DNA from: Timema cristinae
Lineage: Eukaryota; Arthropoda; Insecta; Phasmatodea; Timematidae
NCBI GenBank assembly: GCA_039000515.1
Contig: JBCFYV010000100.1
Coordinates: 53,629,433-53,693,432 of the forward strand
DNA: 64,000 bases
Reading direction: 5' to 3'
Shown here: positions 24,401 to 39,400 of the stretch, in pieces
Position numbering within the stretch: position 1 is the first letter of the stretch
How the letters are laid out: each line of letters opens with the position of its first letter
Notes under the pieces: model-generated
Database searches by the model: none
Seen by the model: only the letters and a program-made list of their open reading frames with translations
What the model was told of the DNA's origin: nothing
Position numbers and translations under genes: made by a program

Positions 24401-27400
24401 ATACTGCAAACTGTTTATATTTAGCCTTAGTGATATATATAATTATAATATAGCTATCATTAATTATTATTAGGGGTGTGTGAATATTAATTTTTTTTGG
24501 TCAGATATAAACTTCCAGAATATTCACATTCGAAATTATGAATTTTGAGAAAATAACTATATATATTTCTTCTTTGATAAAAATTATTATTTATATTTTT
24601 AGCACTGCTATTACCTGTTCAGGTTAAATTTAAAGGAAATGTACCCACATTCACATGGAGGAAGAGTGGAAAACCATTCTTAGTAAACCCGACCTGGATT
24701 TGAATCTTGATCTCCCTGTCATCGGCAGTCTAGTCTATTGGGAGAGTTAGACCATATGACCACAGAAGCAGGTTTCTTTGATAAGATTGTAAGCAGTTCC
24801 AAACCATACAAGTGGTCATAATTATTTTGATTTATTTCTTCAAGTAAAAAAAACCTATCATCATTGCACTAACATTAGTAGCAATGTGTAATGTTTCATA
24901 TAGCACTTATTTTAATTATGTAATAAATTATATAATATTATATATAATATATATATATATATATATATTTGTTGAGGAAAAAATAGTTCTGCTACATGCA
25001 ACTGACAAGAATAATGTTAATTACTTCAACCCACTTAAAATGATCACTTGGTACATACACACATACATACCTAATCACGCCATTCCCTTACGGGTTAGGC
25101 AATAAACTGTGCATATAGCTTAAAAAAACAAACTAATCCGTACCTAATCCATCCTAACTAACTTTCTCCACACTTCCCTATCCTTACTCTCCCTTCTCTT
25201 CAACAACATCTATACACAGCGTCATACATGCTCATTTATTCTTAAAACTCTTAATGTTTATCTTTTTCACACATTCGTTTACAACATTTAACCACGTCTT
25301 ACATGGCCTACCCCTTCTTTTGATCCACACACTCTACCTTCATATATTTGGCTTCGTCGCTCGATCCACACTCATCCTCTCAACATGCCCAAACCAACTT
25401 AAGACGCACCCCATTAATCACTGACTCCGCCTATACGAGTTTCTCCACATACATTTCTTAGTTATCTCATTCCAACCACATTCACCTTGCTCTTGTATTT
25501 CTTGGTAGAGCCTTTAAATAAGTATCCAGTTATTCTAAGTTTCTTTATAAAAAAAAATCAATCAAGTTATTGGACCGGATCTAGTTTAAAGAATAGTTGT
25601 GAATTTTAAAATTTACAAATCTAATTTTTGTTCATTCACTAGACTGGAATAAATTCATTATCGGTTTCATAAATATGTGGATTAAATGGATTAATATTCA
25701 CACACCACTAATAAATGAATATGATGTGCAATAAGATTAAAACAGTGTTCCCCAAACAACTGTAAGCATACCTTCCCCTGATTATTTATTAATCATAAAA
25801 TAAGGTTTTGCTAATAGTAAGACTGACTAACAAATTAAAGTAGATTCTGGTGATCTGCTGTGGACTTAAGTAAGCCTTTATTTCTATCTGCAGGGGTGGA
25901 CTGTCAGGTTCCAAGCGGCCCTACACTACAAATATGGTGGTCCTTATCATCATAATCATCACATCATCCACCGTTTCCAACCCATGGCCGAGTTAGTTTA
26001 GTAAAATGTCTCCATCTTCCCCTAGCTGTGCTTCTTTAATCACTTCCATTATTCTTGGACTCTCACTTGCACACTTTCTGTTATCTGTCTCTCACACTCT
26101 TTCTTGACCGCCTTGCTGTATTTTTTCCAACAGACTTCATTTCCACCATTTTCTTAGGCATCCTCTCTTTTTCCATCCTCATTATATGACCATACCACCT
26201 CATTCTTGCTTCCTCTAATATCTCATCTAATCTTGTTTCTCCTCGTGGCAGCTAACAAGATCCTCACAAACTTCATTCCCATGGCCTCCACTTTCCTTAG
26301 CATACATCATAAATACGATGAAGCTATCTATGTTCCAGTGTAAGTTGAAGTATTTTTATTACTAGTAAATTTAATACCAATGTCAGTTCAACTACATTAT
26401 ATATGATTATGTCGCTATTCGGTCCACTTGAAATATCAGCTTACTTTCTACATAAGCATGATCAAAAATGCTCCTACTCTGTTAGACAATATCATGGAGT
26501 CCATCTTTTGATATATTTAAACTTGTAAAATGTTTCTTACCCTGCTACTTTGTGTAGCTTTCAAAGCTGGTAACATTCAGTTTTCGTCAACAAGTGAAGA
26601 AACGTTTAGCTTAATAAATTGTTTATAAACAAACACCAAAATCCAAACAAAACGGCTTTTACATTTAGTGCCACGTATATCTTTACAAATGATATGTTCT
26701 TGGCACTCTCAAGCTTACCGACTGGAACGTTTGATTAATATTTATTAAAAACAGTCGTTTAGAATTGAATGGATATATTAATTTTTTTAATTTAAAGTAG
26801 ATACCAAAGCCCAAATTAAACTGGCCAAGTGGGTAATCTCCCAAAAGCTCAGCCCACCCCTGTCACAGCTTTGTTTAGCTTCCCTTCAGGGCCTTTATAA
26901 AATTTAGAATGAACGTTTGTACTTAATAAGATAGCAGGTCTGTGTGCCTTTGTTTTTATGAAAAATTAAGAAGAAAGGTATGTTTGCTAGGCCATGACCC
27001 CGAAAGGTGTTTGGGGAAACACCGGCTTAGATACTAATAAATACATCGGGATACTAAGTCTTCAATTTGAAACTATGACCAATGAACAAAACTACGGTAC
27101 TACCCCTTCACAACAAGGATGCCAAAGAAACAATACAAAAGTGATTTAAACTTCGCTTAATGAACTGGTTTGACAAGTTTTCAGTGTCAAGTAGATCATT
27201 AAAATAGAAATTCCAGCGATGTGCAATTTCCGGAAGCAGACACTGTGTCTTTGTATTGGTGCCATGATACACAAACATTTGTCGGCTGCATTTACCCTGA
27301 ATAGTAATAAGCTTACCTTGACGAATGCTATGGTGTAACTAAAGGACCATAGCATTGTTTATTATATGCCTACCTATTTGAAAGCAATTTAAAATAAGCT

Positions 27401-30400
27401 ATTAAAACCTATGACTAATTAACAATTGTGATTAATGTTGCTTTTAAATTCGCAATACAATATCTATCCTCTTTCTATTCTGTATTTGTTTTTCCCGTTA
27501 AAGATTAAAATTATTTAAAAATATTTTATAAAGTACAGTTATCACCACGTGGATAGCACCTAATTAAGGTAGGTACAGTATAGCCCATGGCTTCTTTGGT
27601 GCTGACTGACAGCTCACAGCTGACTTCTGACATCAACATTTAGCTATATACCTAAATGTTGACTGTCAAAAGTGACAGCTGCTAAACACATGTTTTAGCA
27701 GATCATATGGTTCGATGTAAGGATACATAATTTGGTCTGGTAACTTTTCAAAGCCATCAGCTGTCAGTCAGCACCAAAGAAGTCATGGTACTACTGTAGC
27801 ACAGCTCAAACCAGATTGCTGCATCGTAATGCAGTTTTCTGTTCTTTACATTGAAAAACTTGTGGAAGTGAGACAAGTGAAACCAGTGTTACCAATAACC
27901 AGAAACCAGTTTTACCATTAAAAAAAAGTATAACAAAATTAATAAACAAATATTTAAAAATGGATAAATAACTAAACTTCTCTTAATGTTGCTGTTGTCA
28001 AATGGAAAAATTGTTGAATCTAAGACTTCTATGCTCCTTCTAGTTCAGGAATAATATTGTACTATCTAATATTTCGATTAATTGACAGTGTGATGTGCCC
28101 TTAAGGAGTCTTTCATTACTACTACACTAGTGTGACACTTTCAAACTGTCTTTCATTCCCCAATATTCAAATACGTCTTCCTCTACTTTGTTTTAAAACA
28201 CCCTACATTTATTTTCGTCATGTAAAGTAAGAGACAATGTTCGTTACACACCCATAAAGAGCAATCAGTCGAACTATTGTTTCGTTTATTCTGAGTTTTA
28301 CCTAATTAATCTATAAATTCAAATATGTTTTTATCATAAATCTGTGTGATGTTAGTTTATTAAGAATCAATTATGTTTTTAACCTTTAAATGAAATGTAA
28401 TTTTAAATTTAAACTTCTTGAAGCAAAGTGCATATGAATGATTTGGTTTTTAGCTTATTATATAATTACGCAAAAAAAGTGCTCGGTTCACAAAGTCAAA
28501 TTATGTAGATGAAAGCTATAAATTTAAAAAGATAATTAATTTTTGTTTGTCTAGCGCGATTGTCAGCCTTGTTGTGAAGGAGCCTCACCCAAAGCCCCTT
28601 CTTCCTGCCATCCCCCTATCCTCCCTTAACATTCCCAGTAACAGCTACCCTACCTGAATACGGCTGACGGCGCAGGCGGAACTTCTTGCCGTTGCGCCGG
28701 ATCGGCTTGTTGTTGGTGTTGTCCACGCCCCGCTTGGCAGCGTTCCCTGCGTTACTCCCCTCCGATTGGTTCAGATGATTGTTGACATGCCTCTGCAGAG
28801 CCACCTGGTGTGCGAGACAAGGAACTACTCAGTACACAAACCCAACATCTGACAAAATGCATAGTCGTGTTATTAATAATGTTTTTAACTGGTTCTGCAC
28901 AGCAAGTAGTTCTATATATTGTTTTAGAGTCTTTATAAATGCGCGGTTCTTTCCCTATCAAGAAATAAAGTTTGTTCCAAAAATAAATATAGTCTGATAT
29001 ATTCAAAAGTTGAATCAAAGTACAACCAGAGATCTGGTTTCGAGTTGTATTTAGACCAAATATTTACAAACTGTCTTTTACAATAAAAAAAACAAGCTAA
29101 CAATTTTAAAAAAAAGATAAAAATCTTTAACTTATTAATACTAACTGTTACTACAATGTTCATCAATTTATCCAACTCATTAGTTAAGTAAATTACATAT
29201 AGGCGGGGGTTAAAATACTGGTACTTCTTCCGCTTTGTGTGTCGAAAGTTTTGCCAACTGAATTATCCATGTGCTTACCCCTGTCAGTATGTCGCTTAAC
29301 TATCAGAAACTTCCCAATTAACGTTATGGCTAGATTGGATCATTATATAGTACAAAGCACACCGTGTTAGGGCAATTAAATACTATCAAGATTTATGTAA
29401 AAGGCCACACTAGGAATACACAATATGACACCTTTTCAGTGATGGCCTGATTGGTAATGAAGAGTTACAGCCTCTGGAGTTATGTATTTTAATAGAAACC
29501 ATATAAATATGATAATCATGTTTGAAAATGTTTATATGTAAGCATAAAAAAAAACTATTAAATAACGCATAGTTCCCATTTATACCATCTATTAATATAC
29601 TTACATAGCTTGTGGCAATTCACAAATAGTCCTTCAACACTACCATTTTTATGAGCACTAAAATACATAGAAAAAGTACCACAAAATGCTCTATTTCTAC
29701 GACCAAAGTTTTTAAATACTTCTAAAGAGAAAAGTTAATTTGTATATGTATGAAATTTACATTGACTCGATGTTTAAAATGCAGTTCGACAACTTAAACC
29801 ATGTTTGGTGTATTTTAGTGCTCGTAAGCAATCAAGCAATTTGTCGACTGTTTCTCCTCCGTGTGAAGAATGACAAGTGATCGGTGGTGAGCTTCCCGAA
29901 GATAGAAGGAGATCAGCATCAACACTTAGCCATCTTGCCAGAAAGCTCCTCTCTTTTAAGTTCTGCTTTAGTCTAGACACGATGGTATAGTAGCTTCACT
30001 AACCCCCCCTCCCCCGCAAAAAAAAAAAAACCCAAGAGGGTTTCACTTTCATAAACGTTTATGTCTTTTGTCACAAGTCACTGTTTTTTTTTTATACAAG
30101 TTTACCAAAACCAAACTAATTGTGTACTATGTAAGAAAAAAATTGGGAAGAACAAAATGAATAAAAAAAAAGTTATAATTACTTCCCAGAATAAAAGAGT
30201 ATCTAAAAATATTCTATATCAATTCTCAATCAAATGTTTACAGTTATCACCTGATTATTCAACAAGGTCCGTTTCCACAAAACATTCTTTTCAGTTTATT
30301 GATTTGTGTGATACTCTTGATGGTGTAGTTACGCTAAAGACCCGATGATATGTAGTTAAATCACTATCAGCACAGACTCATTTGTTTGTTGTAAATCCAG

Positions 30401-33400
30401 AAAAAAAACGTAATTCCATTTGTTTCCAATGCAGAAACCAATAATATCAGTAACCAATAAGTTTAAAAAATTGTGTCTGTCCACTTTTAAATGTCTATAC
30501 CTAATCTGACTCTTGTTAGGTTTAGTATTTGATTTTAAAATTCCGAATTTTTCTCGATCTCTTTAAGGAAAACCTCTCTTCGCTTTTTGAGGTAAATTGT
30601 GTTATGTTGGGAAGAAGTTACAGGAAAGAATGAGGAAACATATATTTTTATCAATCTTTACTGTACATTATTTTCAATATAGCAGAATCTTTATATCTGT
30701 AAGATTTAAATGGATTCAAAGTTCAAATCCAGATTTGGATCAAATGGAATTAATTCTATATTCAAATCTTTAATCAACATATAAATGATTTAAGTATTTA
30801 AAGGGGTTAGCAGAAATAAGCTGTAATAAGGTGGACTAGATTTTTTTAATTTAGCACGTCTTACTACCTGTTACGGGTTATACGCTTAAGTACTAACTAC
30901 ACCGATGGGTTAGGAATTAGGAAGGTTGAATATAGAGGAAGTGAACCCGTATTTGTGTGGAAGGAGAGTTAAAAACAATTTAGGAAAACCAACCCCTGTT
31001 CACCGACCGAGCTTTGAACCTCTATCTCCTCGTTCTCGGCAGTTTAGCTCAACACGACTAGCGCGTTAGCTAACTGCGCCAGTGAGGCAGGTTGGACTGG
31101 ATAGAATTAGCTCAAGATGGGACTAGATGGCATACTTTTGTGAGGGCACTGAGCTTTTGAGTTCCTAATATCATATAGTAAGTAAGCATATATCCATTAT
31201 TTGAATTGACCATAGAAACTTAGGAATCTCATAATATTTAAAACTTAAGACATTATTTGGACACAGTTTAGTGACCTTATATTTTTAATTGGATCAAATA
31301 AAAAATGTATATATAAATAATTTAGTCTAATATTAAATTTTGATGTGTTAACATTTCACTATAAAATAACAGATTCGGATGAAATTTGAAATATTTGATT
31401 TGAATTATTAAGTAGAGATACAGATTCGATTAAAATTTATACTTTTTGATTTGCACATGCTTAACATTTATAGCTACTTTTTTTTAAGTTAACAAGCTGT
31501 AACTAGAGTTATTTTCAAAAATGGAAACAAACAGAATCATTATTTCTCTGAATTGTGACATACAATGAGAATGTGTACATATCATTAAAAAGAATCGCAT
31601 ATAGGAACGATTAAAACTTGAAATAAAAACTGTTGAATAGCGAAATCTTAAAAATTTCCAGTCTTTGTAAAGAAGTACTACTGGCAGCAGACACATTTAA
31701 ACCTTGAGATCTATAATCAGAAGTAAAAATAAAGAAAAATTATTTTAAATTTAAGACATGAACACAGCAATCAAAATACAAGAAATTGATTACCAAAAGA
31801 GTTTATAGTCTATAATAACAAATGTAGTTGGGACTATGTGCATTTATCTCAAGACACTTTTAAACAAGTGTCATCAACACAAGGGACCACCAATAAAAAA
31901 GGACCCCCAGTTTCATACAAATGAAGAGTAAATTCCGTCCTAAAAAACGGAATTTGAGCCATTTCTAAGAGGTGGTTTTGATCATTTTGAAGTTAAATGC
32001 CTTAGCGCTCTCAACCAAACTCTGCACATATGGTTATTATAGACTCACTCCATTGCTTTCATATCAGTAATTTTCAAGCTCAGATGCGGGAAAAAAATTA
32101 TATAAGTCTTGTAAACTTGCCAAATGTGACATTGGGGGTGATTGGTCTGTAAGTCGAATGCAATGCAATGACAAGTCTTCGAGAGAATGCGTTGGACAGA
32201 AGACAAATGTAAAGTTGTCCACTTTCTATGCACACTTGCCAATTCACGATGTGTGTGTACACATATATATATATATATATTTTCCCTGCAGCACGCAAAC
32301 ACACTTAGAAAATGTTACAGTGCTGTACTTGATGTCACTTAACGCACCCCTTGTTAAACTCAAGAGCTCACAATACTTTCTGAACATTTTACATCAATAA
32401 TCTTCTGCCCAGCATCCGGGAATCTTCAATGCACAGCAAATGGCAGCAATTGTTAACCGGCGACTTTTCTGCTAATTTACTCGATGTGTATCCATCGTGG
32501 CATTTAGCGGTTAGTCGGAAAATAAGGAGGTTACAAAGCATAAATGAAAATAATAAACAATTTGGGGTAGATTACAATAAATAAGATAGAAGAAGAAGAA
32601 AGTATGTGTGCAGTATAGATACAGCAGCCCCATGGCTTCTTTGGTGCCGACTGACAGCTCACAGCTGACTTCTGACAGTCAGAATTTAGGTATATACCTA
32701 AATTTTGACTGTCAAAAGTGACAGCTGCTAAACACATGTTTTTGCAGATCATATGGTTCAGCGTAAGGATAAGTAATTTGGTCTGGTAACTTTTTAAAGC
32801 TGTGAGCTGTCAGTCAGAACCAAAGAAGTCATGGGGCTACTGTAGTTGTACAGTCAATAGAAAAAGCTTTGCAAGAATGGACGAAAACAAACTTTGTTTT
32901 TATTAAAAGATAAAGCATTATATTAGGAATGTAGAGGGAGGAAAAGCATGCAAACCACAAAGCCAAGATGATGCTTCTATGTATGTTTATAAATCCACCA
33001 CTATGAGGAATCAAGGCGAGTCGAAAAGGATTAGTGAACATGGGCCAAGAAATGTCACCCCCCTCCGAGCTTTGTAAGATGGGCCAGGGAATGAAAACTT
33101 TTTATCAATTAAGAAAACAAATTTTAAATAAAATGTGTCTGTCTTCATATCCGTAAATTTTACACTAATGAGGAAGGAATTAGGGAAGGTAGTATTTAGA
33201 AGAATTGTAGCAGCATCTATGTAAAGGGACAGTGGGATATATTCGAGGTATTTAATGTGCGCTTTATGAACCAAGTGATTTGATCAGTACACGAAAATTT
33301 CTATGTGCGAGAACGAAAGGGCATACCAATTTTGTCGGGAAAGGTATTTTCACATGCCTTCCAGGGTTATTTTACATGTCCACAATCAACAAGGGAGCAA

Positions 33401-36400
33401 GGGCTTTACTTCCCTTCTGGAGGAAATTGTGCTACGGATGTTTATCTCTCAAGGAAAATCTGTTGATCTTGGCCGAGTTTGAACCCAAAAAAATCAGTTC
33501 CCGAGGAGAGCACATTACCCCAAGACAGCCGAGGTCAGCTGTAGGATACAATGTAAGAACAACCACCTTCGGCATAACCGTCCCTCCGGATTTAAACCTT
33601 CATCTTCCTTGGGGAGCAGAGGGCGAGGACTAAAAGCCCATGTAACGTCTCAACACACTTTGTATTATTTTTCACAAAGATGTAAATTTACAGTCCGAGC
33701 CCCTGTTTCGCTTGTTCGGAACAAGTCACTGATGAGCTGTTTAATGATACCCGAGAAGATTTATTTATTTATTCAGAGAGAAGATGAAAATTAAGTTTAC
33801 AGCTAACTCATGCTTCAAATAAGTTCAGTGACAAGAAACTTTTAATAAAAAAACAAATATATTTTTTGTGGCCAGCAAATATATATATATCATATGGCAT
33901 ATTTGACCGTGAAAGATGCAATATTGAGTTCAGTTGCCCATGTATGTAAACTTTTAGCCGCTCTGTAGGAACAGAACGTTGTCCAGGGTACGCCTTGGAG
34001 GTTGTCAACACGTCATACCCGCAATGAGATGATGGAATTATAGTAATTATAAAAGGTGTGAAGCCAGTGGAAATATTAGAGCTAAATTAAACCTAACTAA
34101 CTAAATAAATCATGGTGACCATAAGAACAGTTCCCCTTTTGGAAAAAATACCTACGGTACCGCCGAGAATAAAGCCTGGGACCCCTAGATGTCGGTCAAA
34201 TTTGTGTTATTTTATAGGTATTGATAATATCTATCAAACGTGACACCTGCAGATAGCATGACTTGATGTATAAATACATGAAAGTAGATTTAGTAACTGT
34301 CAAATAAGATCCTTCCTATAAAAATTCGACTGTAGCTCTGCTAGAATGAGTTGTAGCTACATCTTAGGAGGGATTCCCAGCATCATGTTCACTGATCGTT
34401 ATCGACTCATTTTGAAACCTCAGATATGACTCGATGACTAACCTGAGTTACACATTACTTATTATTCCTTAAGATATAGCCCTTCAAATACAAAAACCCT
34501 TTAGGATTCCAGACCAAGACAGACCCAATGTGCGAGTGAAACTACTAATAAAAAAATACTTACTAAATCAATCTTGACAACTAAAACTAAATAATGTACA
34601 ACCCTTGCCCCATTTGACCTTGGATAAACCGGTAGATTAGATGTGTTATCATGTTCCAACCAAAAATCCCCCGTCAAAATGTGGTTTCCTGTACTTTTTA
34701 GCTCTTGACAAAGAAGAAAGTGGAATGGGTGGAATTTTTGTTTCCATTTTAAAACATAATTGATTTATGAATATGTAAATATGATAAAACAAATTTCACT
34801 CAACTCAGTTCCGCCATCTTTTAACGAGAACAACAGCAAACCACACAAAAACACGACACCTACAGCAAAAATCTGTTAGGAAGGAACTTTTAGAAAATAC
34901 GGACATATTTGTTACAGCTGCAAATCATACGACTTGGCGTATGAATACATTTAAGAAAATATTTTAGTAAATTTTGCAACTGTCAAAAAAAAGCTTCTTC
35001 CTATCTGAATCCAGACATATTTATCTTATTTTTAATGCCATAAAGATAAGGAAGATGGAAAGCTATCTACGACTGATTGTGATATTGAGTATTTTGGTCA
35101 AGATACCAACTTGACCAAGGGGATGGTTTATTCCCCATATGGTAAATTCCCCCTTAAGCCAGACAAATGACGATGGGTATTTTCCATCTGCCTCACCCTG
35201 GATTAAATTATTAATAGGATTCTTTAAAAAAAAAAAATTGACAATACAAAATAATGTACCAACTTAAGATGTCTTACCTTGTCCACCTCGCTCTGTATTA
35301 CAAGAGTCGTCACGAAGAGGCAAACCAAGAGTTGTATTACCTGAGAGCTGAACCGACGACCACAGCCTTTTATGATACAGCTATGGACCTCCTTGCCTCC
35401 GTGAGAGAGAACATGTCTCTCGAGCCAGGAGCGCGAACACGACATATGGTCATACACCTTGCATCCGACCCACAGGCAGACATAGTGCTCGCCTGGGACC
35501 TGGGGATTCACATGCTTCGCCTGCAACACACACAAAACAAGGGGGTGAGTATTGATGCTTCCTGAATCGCTCGCCTCTTTATCGATAAATGTCCAATTGA
35601 AGATGTTCTTGTTCTTACAGTAAGAGTATTACACTAACAGCCTCTGAATCACTGGTCTCTTTATCGATAAATGTCCAATTGAAGATGTTTTTAAAGAAAG
35701 AATATTACACAAACAGCCTCTGAATCACTGGTCTCTTTATCGATAAATGTCCAATTGAAGATGTTTTTAAAGAAAGAATATTACACAAACAGCCTCTGAA
35801 TCACTGGTCTCTTTATCGATAAATGTCCAATTGAAACCGTTCTTACAGTAAGAGTATTACACTAACAGCCTCTGAATCACTGGTCTCTTTATCGATAAAT
35901 GTCCAATTGAAGACGTTCTTAAAGTAAGAGTATTACACGAAGTTAAAATATTTACTTCCCAACTCCCAATATTTGCTGTGCTTAATTTATATGCAGGGAT
36001 TTTGAAAATGGTAATCTAGCCCAGTAAGAGCGACTTAAGCAATATATATTTAATATGAAGTGTTGACCCTTGGGGACTAAATATCAATATTTTTACTTTC
36101 TCACTACCTTACAGGTAGAGTAAGTATCGAGATCGTTTCACGATTCTTCGAATCTGAAAAAGTTGTTTTCGCAATGCCGTCTGTCTTTCTGTACCTCGGG
36201 CTAGAGCCTAAACTATTTTACCAATTGGGCTAAGATTCGGTATCTAGGGTTTTCATATGGTTACCCCAAGGAAAATTTGAAATTGGATATCCAAACCTAA
36301 AATTAAGGGTAGTTTCCTTAAGGGCAGAAAGAGAAAAAAAATCGATTTTATCACAATTGGCTTTAATGATTTTGATTAAATTTCATTTCTAACTTCGATA

Positions 36401-39400
36401 AATATTACAAACTAAATGGATAGCCTCAATTTTTCATCAAAATGACTAAGGATTCCGATCTGATGTGTAAATTCTAAATGAGAAAAATTCAATTTTCTCA
36501 GAATCGGCTATGACGATTTTGATTAAAGTTTGCACCTAGGCATCGATTAAGATTATATTCAAAATTGATATTTTCATTTTCCCGTGAAAATGATTTTAGG
36601 GTTCTTTAGAGAAGCAAAAATGTTTTATATCTTCGCAACTATTTGAGATACTAAATAACTTATCACTGTACAATTTGAGTAATATTAAAAGTAAAAAACT
36701 TTAATTTGAAATATATTTTATAAAACCAATAGTTTCTGATATATTGGCAAATATATCAATATCATTTTGTGAGCTTTAGTTGTGAAGAGATACTTAAGTT
36801 TTAACGCAATAATTCTCTAATGCCATAGAGTAAGCAAATAAGTAAGTCTCTAAAGAAGTTGATGTTTTTACTTTAACCTCTTGGGGTGTTTGTACAGCAC
36901 GGGGGTGAATCCAGGATTTTCGTGAGAGCGGGAAGGACGTGGGTGCTCCCATTGGGATCGAGTCGGGGGTTCAAAAAAAGTTGACATAAAAATACTTCAA
37001 ACTTTGAGAGGAATTCTTTGAGTAATTTTTCAGTATAACGCTAAATTTGAGAATAATCCTCTAATGAAGGGTATAACATGAAATTTGAGATTAGTATTGA
37101 AATTTATTAAATGCAAATAATAAGAACATATTTAGTGATTATTAGTATGGAACAGTGGCGTATTCTCTGGGTATGCTAGTCCTGTGTTGCATACCCATAA
37201 TTATATATACTAGTTTTTCTGTTTATTTCAATGCTGTCTGTGTGAACTGTGTAAACGCTAATGTTTAAATTGTTAATAAATACACATGTAATGAATTATT
37301 AATTTTAAAACTAATATTGGTTCATATTCCAAGAATACTGTGTTTTAAGTAATTCTTCTTCCAAAAGGTTCTACTTAGCACAATAGGAAACCCAGGGTTT
37401 GCTACTTGAAAAACGCAAGGCAAGCTAGGGAGGCTCTAATTACCTTGCCCAATGTCTAGGGGGTTGCAACACATTCCTTTCCATTCGCCCATAAGTAATT
37501 GGCCAATGAGCTCGGCCTTTTACCCCCCAGGTCATGCTGTTCGTGTGAAGCAAGCTAAGCATTGTGCCAACTATTGAAAAAAGATTCAGTGTTTGTTTTA
37601 CATTAATGACTTATTAGTCATTGTGATTTTTTATAACTATACCTCAAAGAAGCTCAAACATCAGGAGTGTAACTTTACCATTTCAAGATGATTTAGAAGC
37701 AAAAGGTAAATTCAGTGGCACACCCAGCCATTTACTTTGGGGGGAGGCATTCAATCAAGGCCGTAGCAAGAATTACATTTTGATGAAGAGAGCGGGTTTG
37801 GGGTTGCACAGCCTCCTAAGCCCTGAAGGCCGAGAATATTTATAGTAATTAAGAGATTTAAATAATGCAAATGGTATTGAAGCTATTATTTATATGTTTT
37901 TTTCAATTGTTAATTTTGTGTGTAACGGTAAACCTTTGGAATATTAGGCTTAAGACTGAAGCCTGGTCTTAAAATGTAGCATATACATTCGACACACATT
38001 CAATGCTAAATATTTTAGTTATACTTAATATTATTTAAATTTCTATTAAAATTATCTGTGGTGTTGGGGAAAGAGGGGGAGGGGATTAAATACCCGGTTT
38101 GCCTCTCGTCCCCTTGGGTGCACCACTGCTTACAGCAAAAGATATGTTTAAATATCTTAGCAATAAGCCAATGACATAGCGATAGAGTATTAATAGTCCG
38201 AGAGAGTATTAATAGTCCGAGATAATATCCCCTATGTTAGTAAGAGTTTACGCATCTAAATTCTCAAGTTGGGAGACTCGTTTGTTTCCAAGCAGCATTG
38301 TGTGAGATAAGTAAGGCTTTATAAAATAGTTTTAATTGCAACGTGAGTTGGACAATCCCCCTAATTCCCTCTCACCAAGATGTGATGAACGCTTGAGCAA
38401 TGTATCACTTCATTTTACTCTTATAATTATTATTGTTTGCTTTGAGTATTGCTAATTGTCTGCTTTTAATTACTCTTGGATAATTGAACAGGATCTGTCT
38501 CTCTTATGCATTCAGAAATGTGCCTATACCACTCTTAGCCTCGACATTAATATTTACTTAAATTTCTAACCATGTAGATATCATTACAATTTGAGGACAG
38601 CCTATGGGACCCAAAGGTCGCGGGTTTGATTCCCAGTGTGTCCAGATTATCTGGTAAGCAGTGGGTCTGGAACAAATTAGATTCAGCCTAGAGCGGATAA
38701 ATAGGGAGCTACGCATATAAAGTAGTAGCGACTCCAGTATAGAAAGTCGAGTTTAATGGCTGGAGTCATCGTTGTGCTGACCACATGACACCTTCTATAC
38801 TCAAGAGTTGGCACTAATTCACCAAACAGTTTGGTAGTCACTCGGTAGGTATAGCCTGAATGAGGTCTGACACCATGGAGTTACTTTTATATATTTTGAT
38901 GAGAAAGTAAAAATGAATGGGGGAATTTGTCTCAATGGACATTTTTCCGTGTGCGCACTTTTCGTTTGAACAATTTTCATGTGAGCATTTTTTCCATGTG
39001 GGCATTTTCCTGTGAGTATTTATGGTTGTGGGGTTTTTCAGGGTGTCCAGCCAAACTATATTTTAAAATTCCCCGACTTTTCCAGTTTTTCCAGAGCCAA
39101 TTTCAAACTTTTCCAGTCACTATATGGGTCATTCTCAAATTAAGGGACAAATGGGAAGTAATAGGAAGTACAAAACTGAAAAAATAAAAATTTCAGGAAA
39201 AATATAATGTATTGCCTGATTATACAACCTTCTCATGTTTTTTTTTTTAGTTTTACCAAGGAGGATATCCATAATCCATCACTTTGCTAATGCACATAAA
39301 TATGTTATAATCTTTAAAATCCAAATAAAATATGTATTTTAACTATGTATAACATTTTTTTAACAGTAATATAAAAAAATGATAAATTTTTATCAATTAA

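Noticed and set aside
33280..33633. 117-codon plus-strand frame as a gene
   Set aside because: No domain, no splice sites or homology recognised, and it lies in a jing intron near decayed repeats.
35254..35565. Plus-strand 103-codon frame
   Set aside because: Antisense of the zinc-finger 2 exon and its intron edge.
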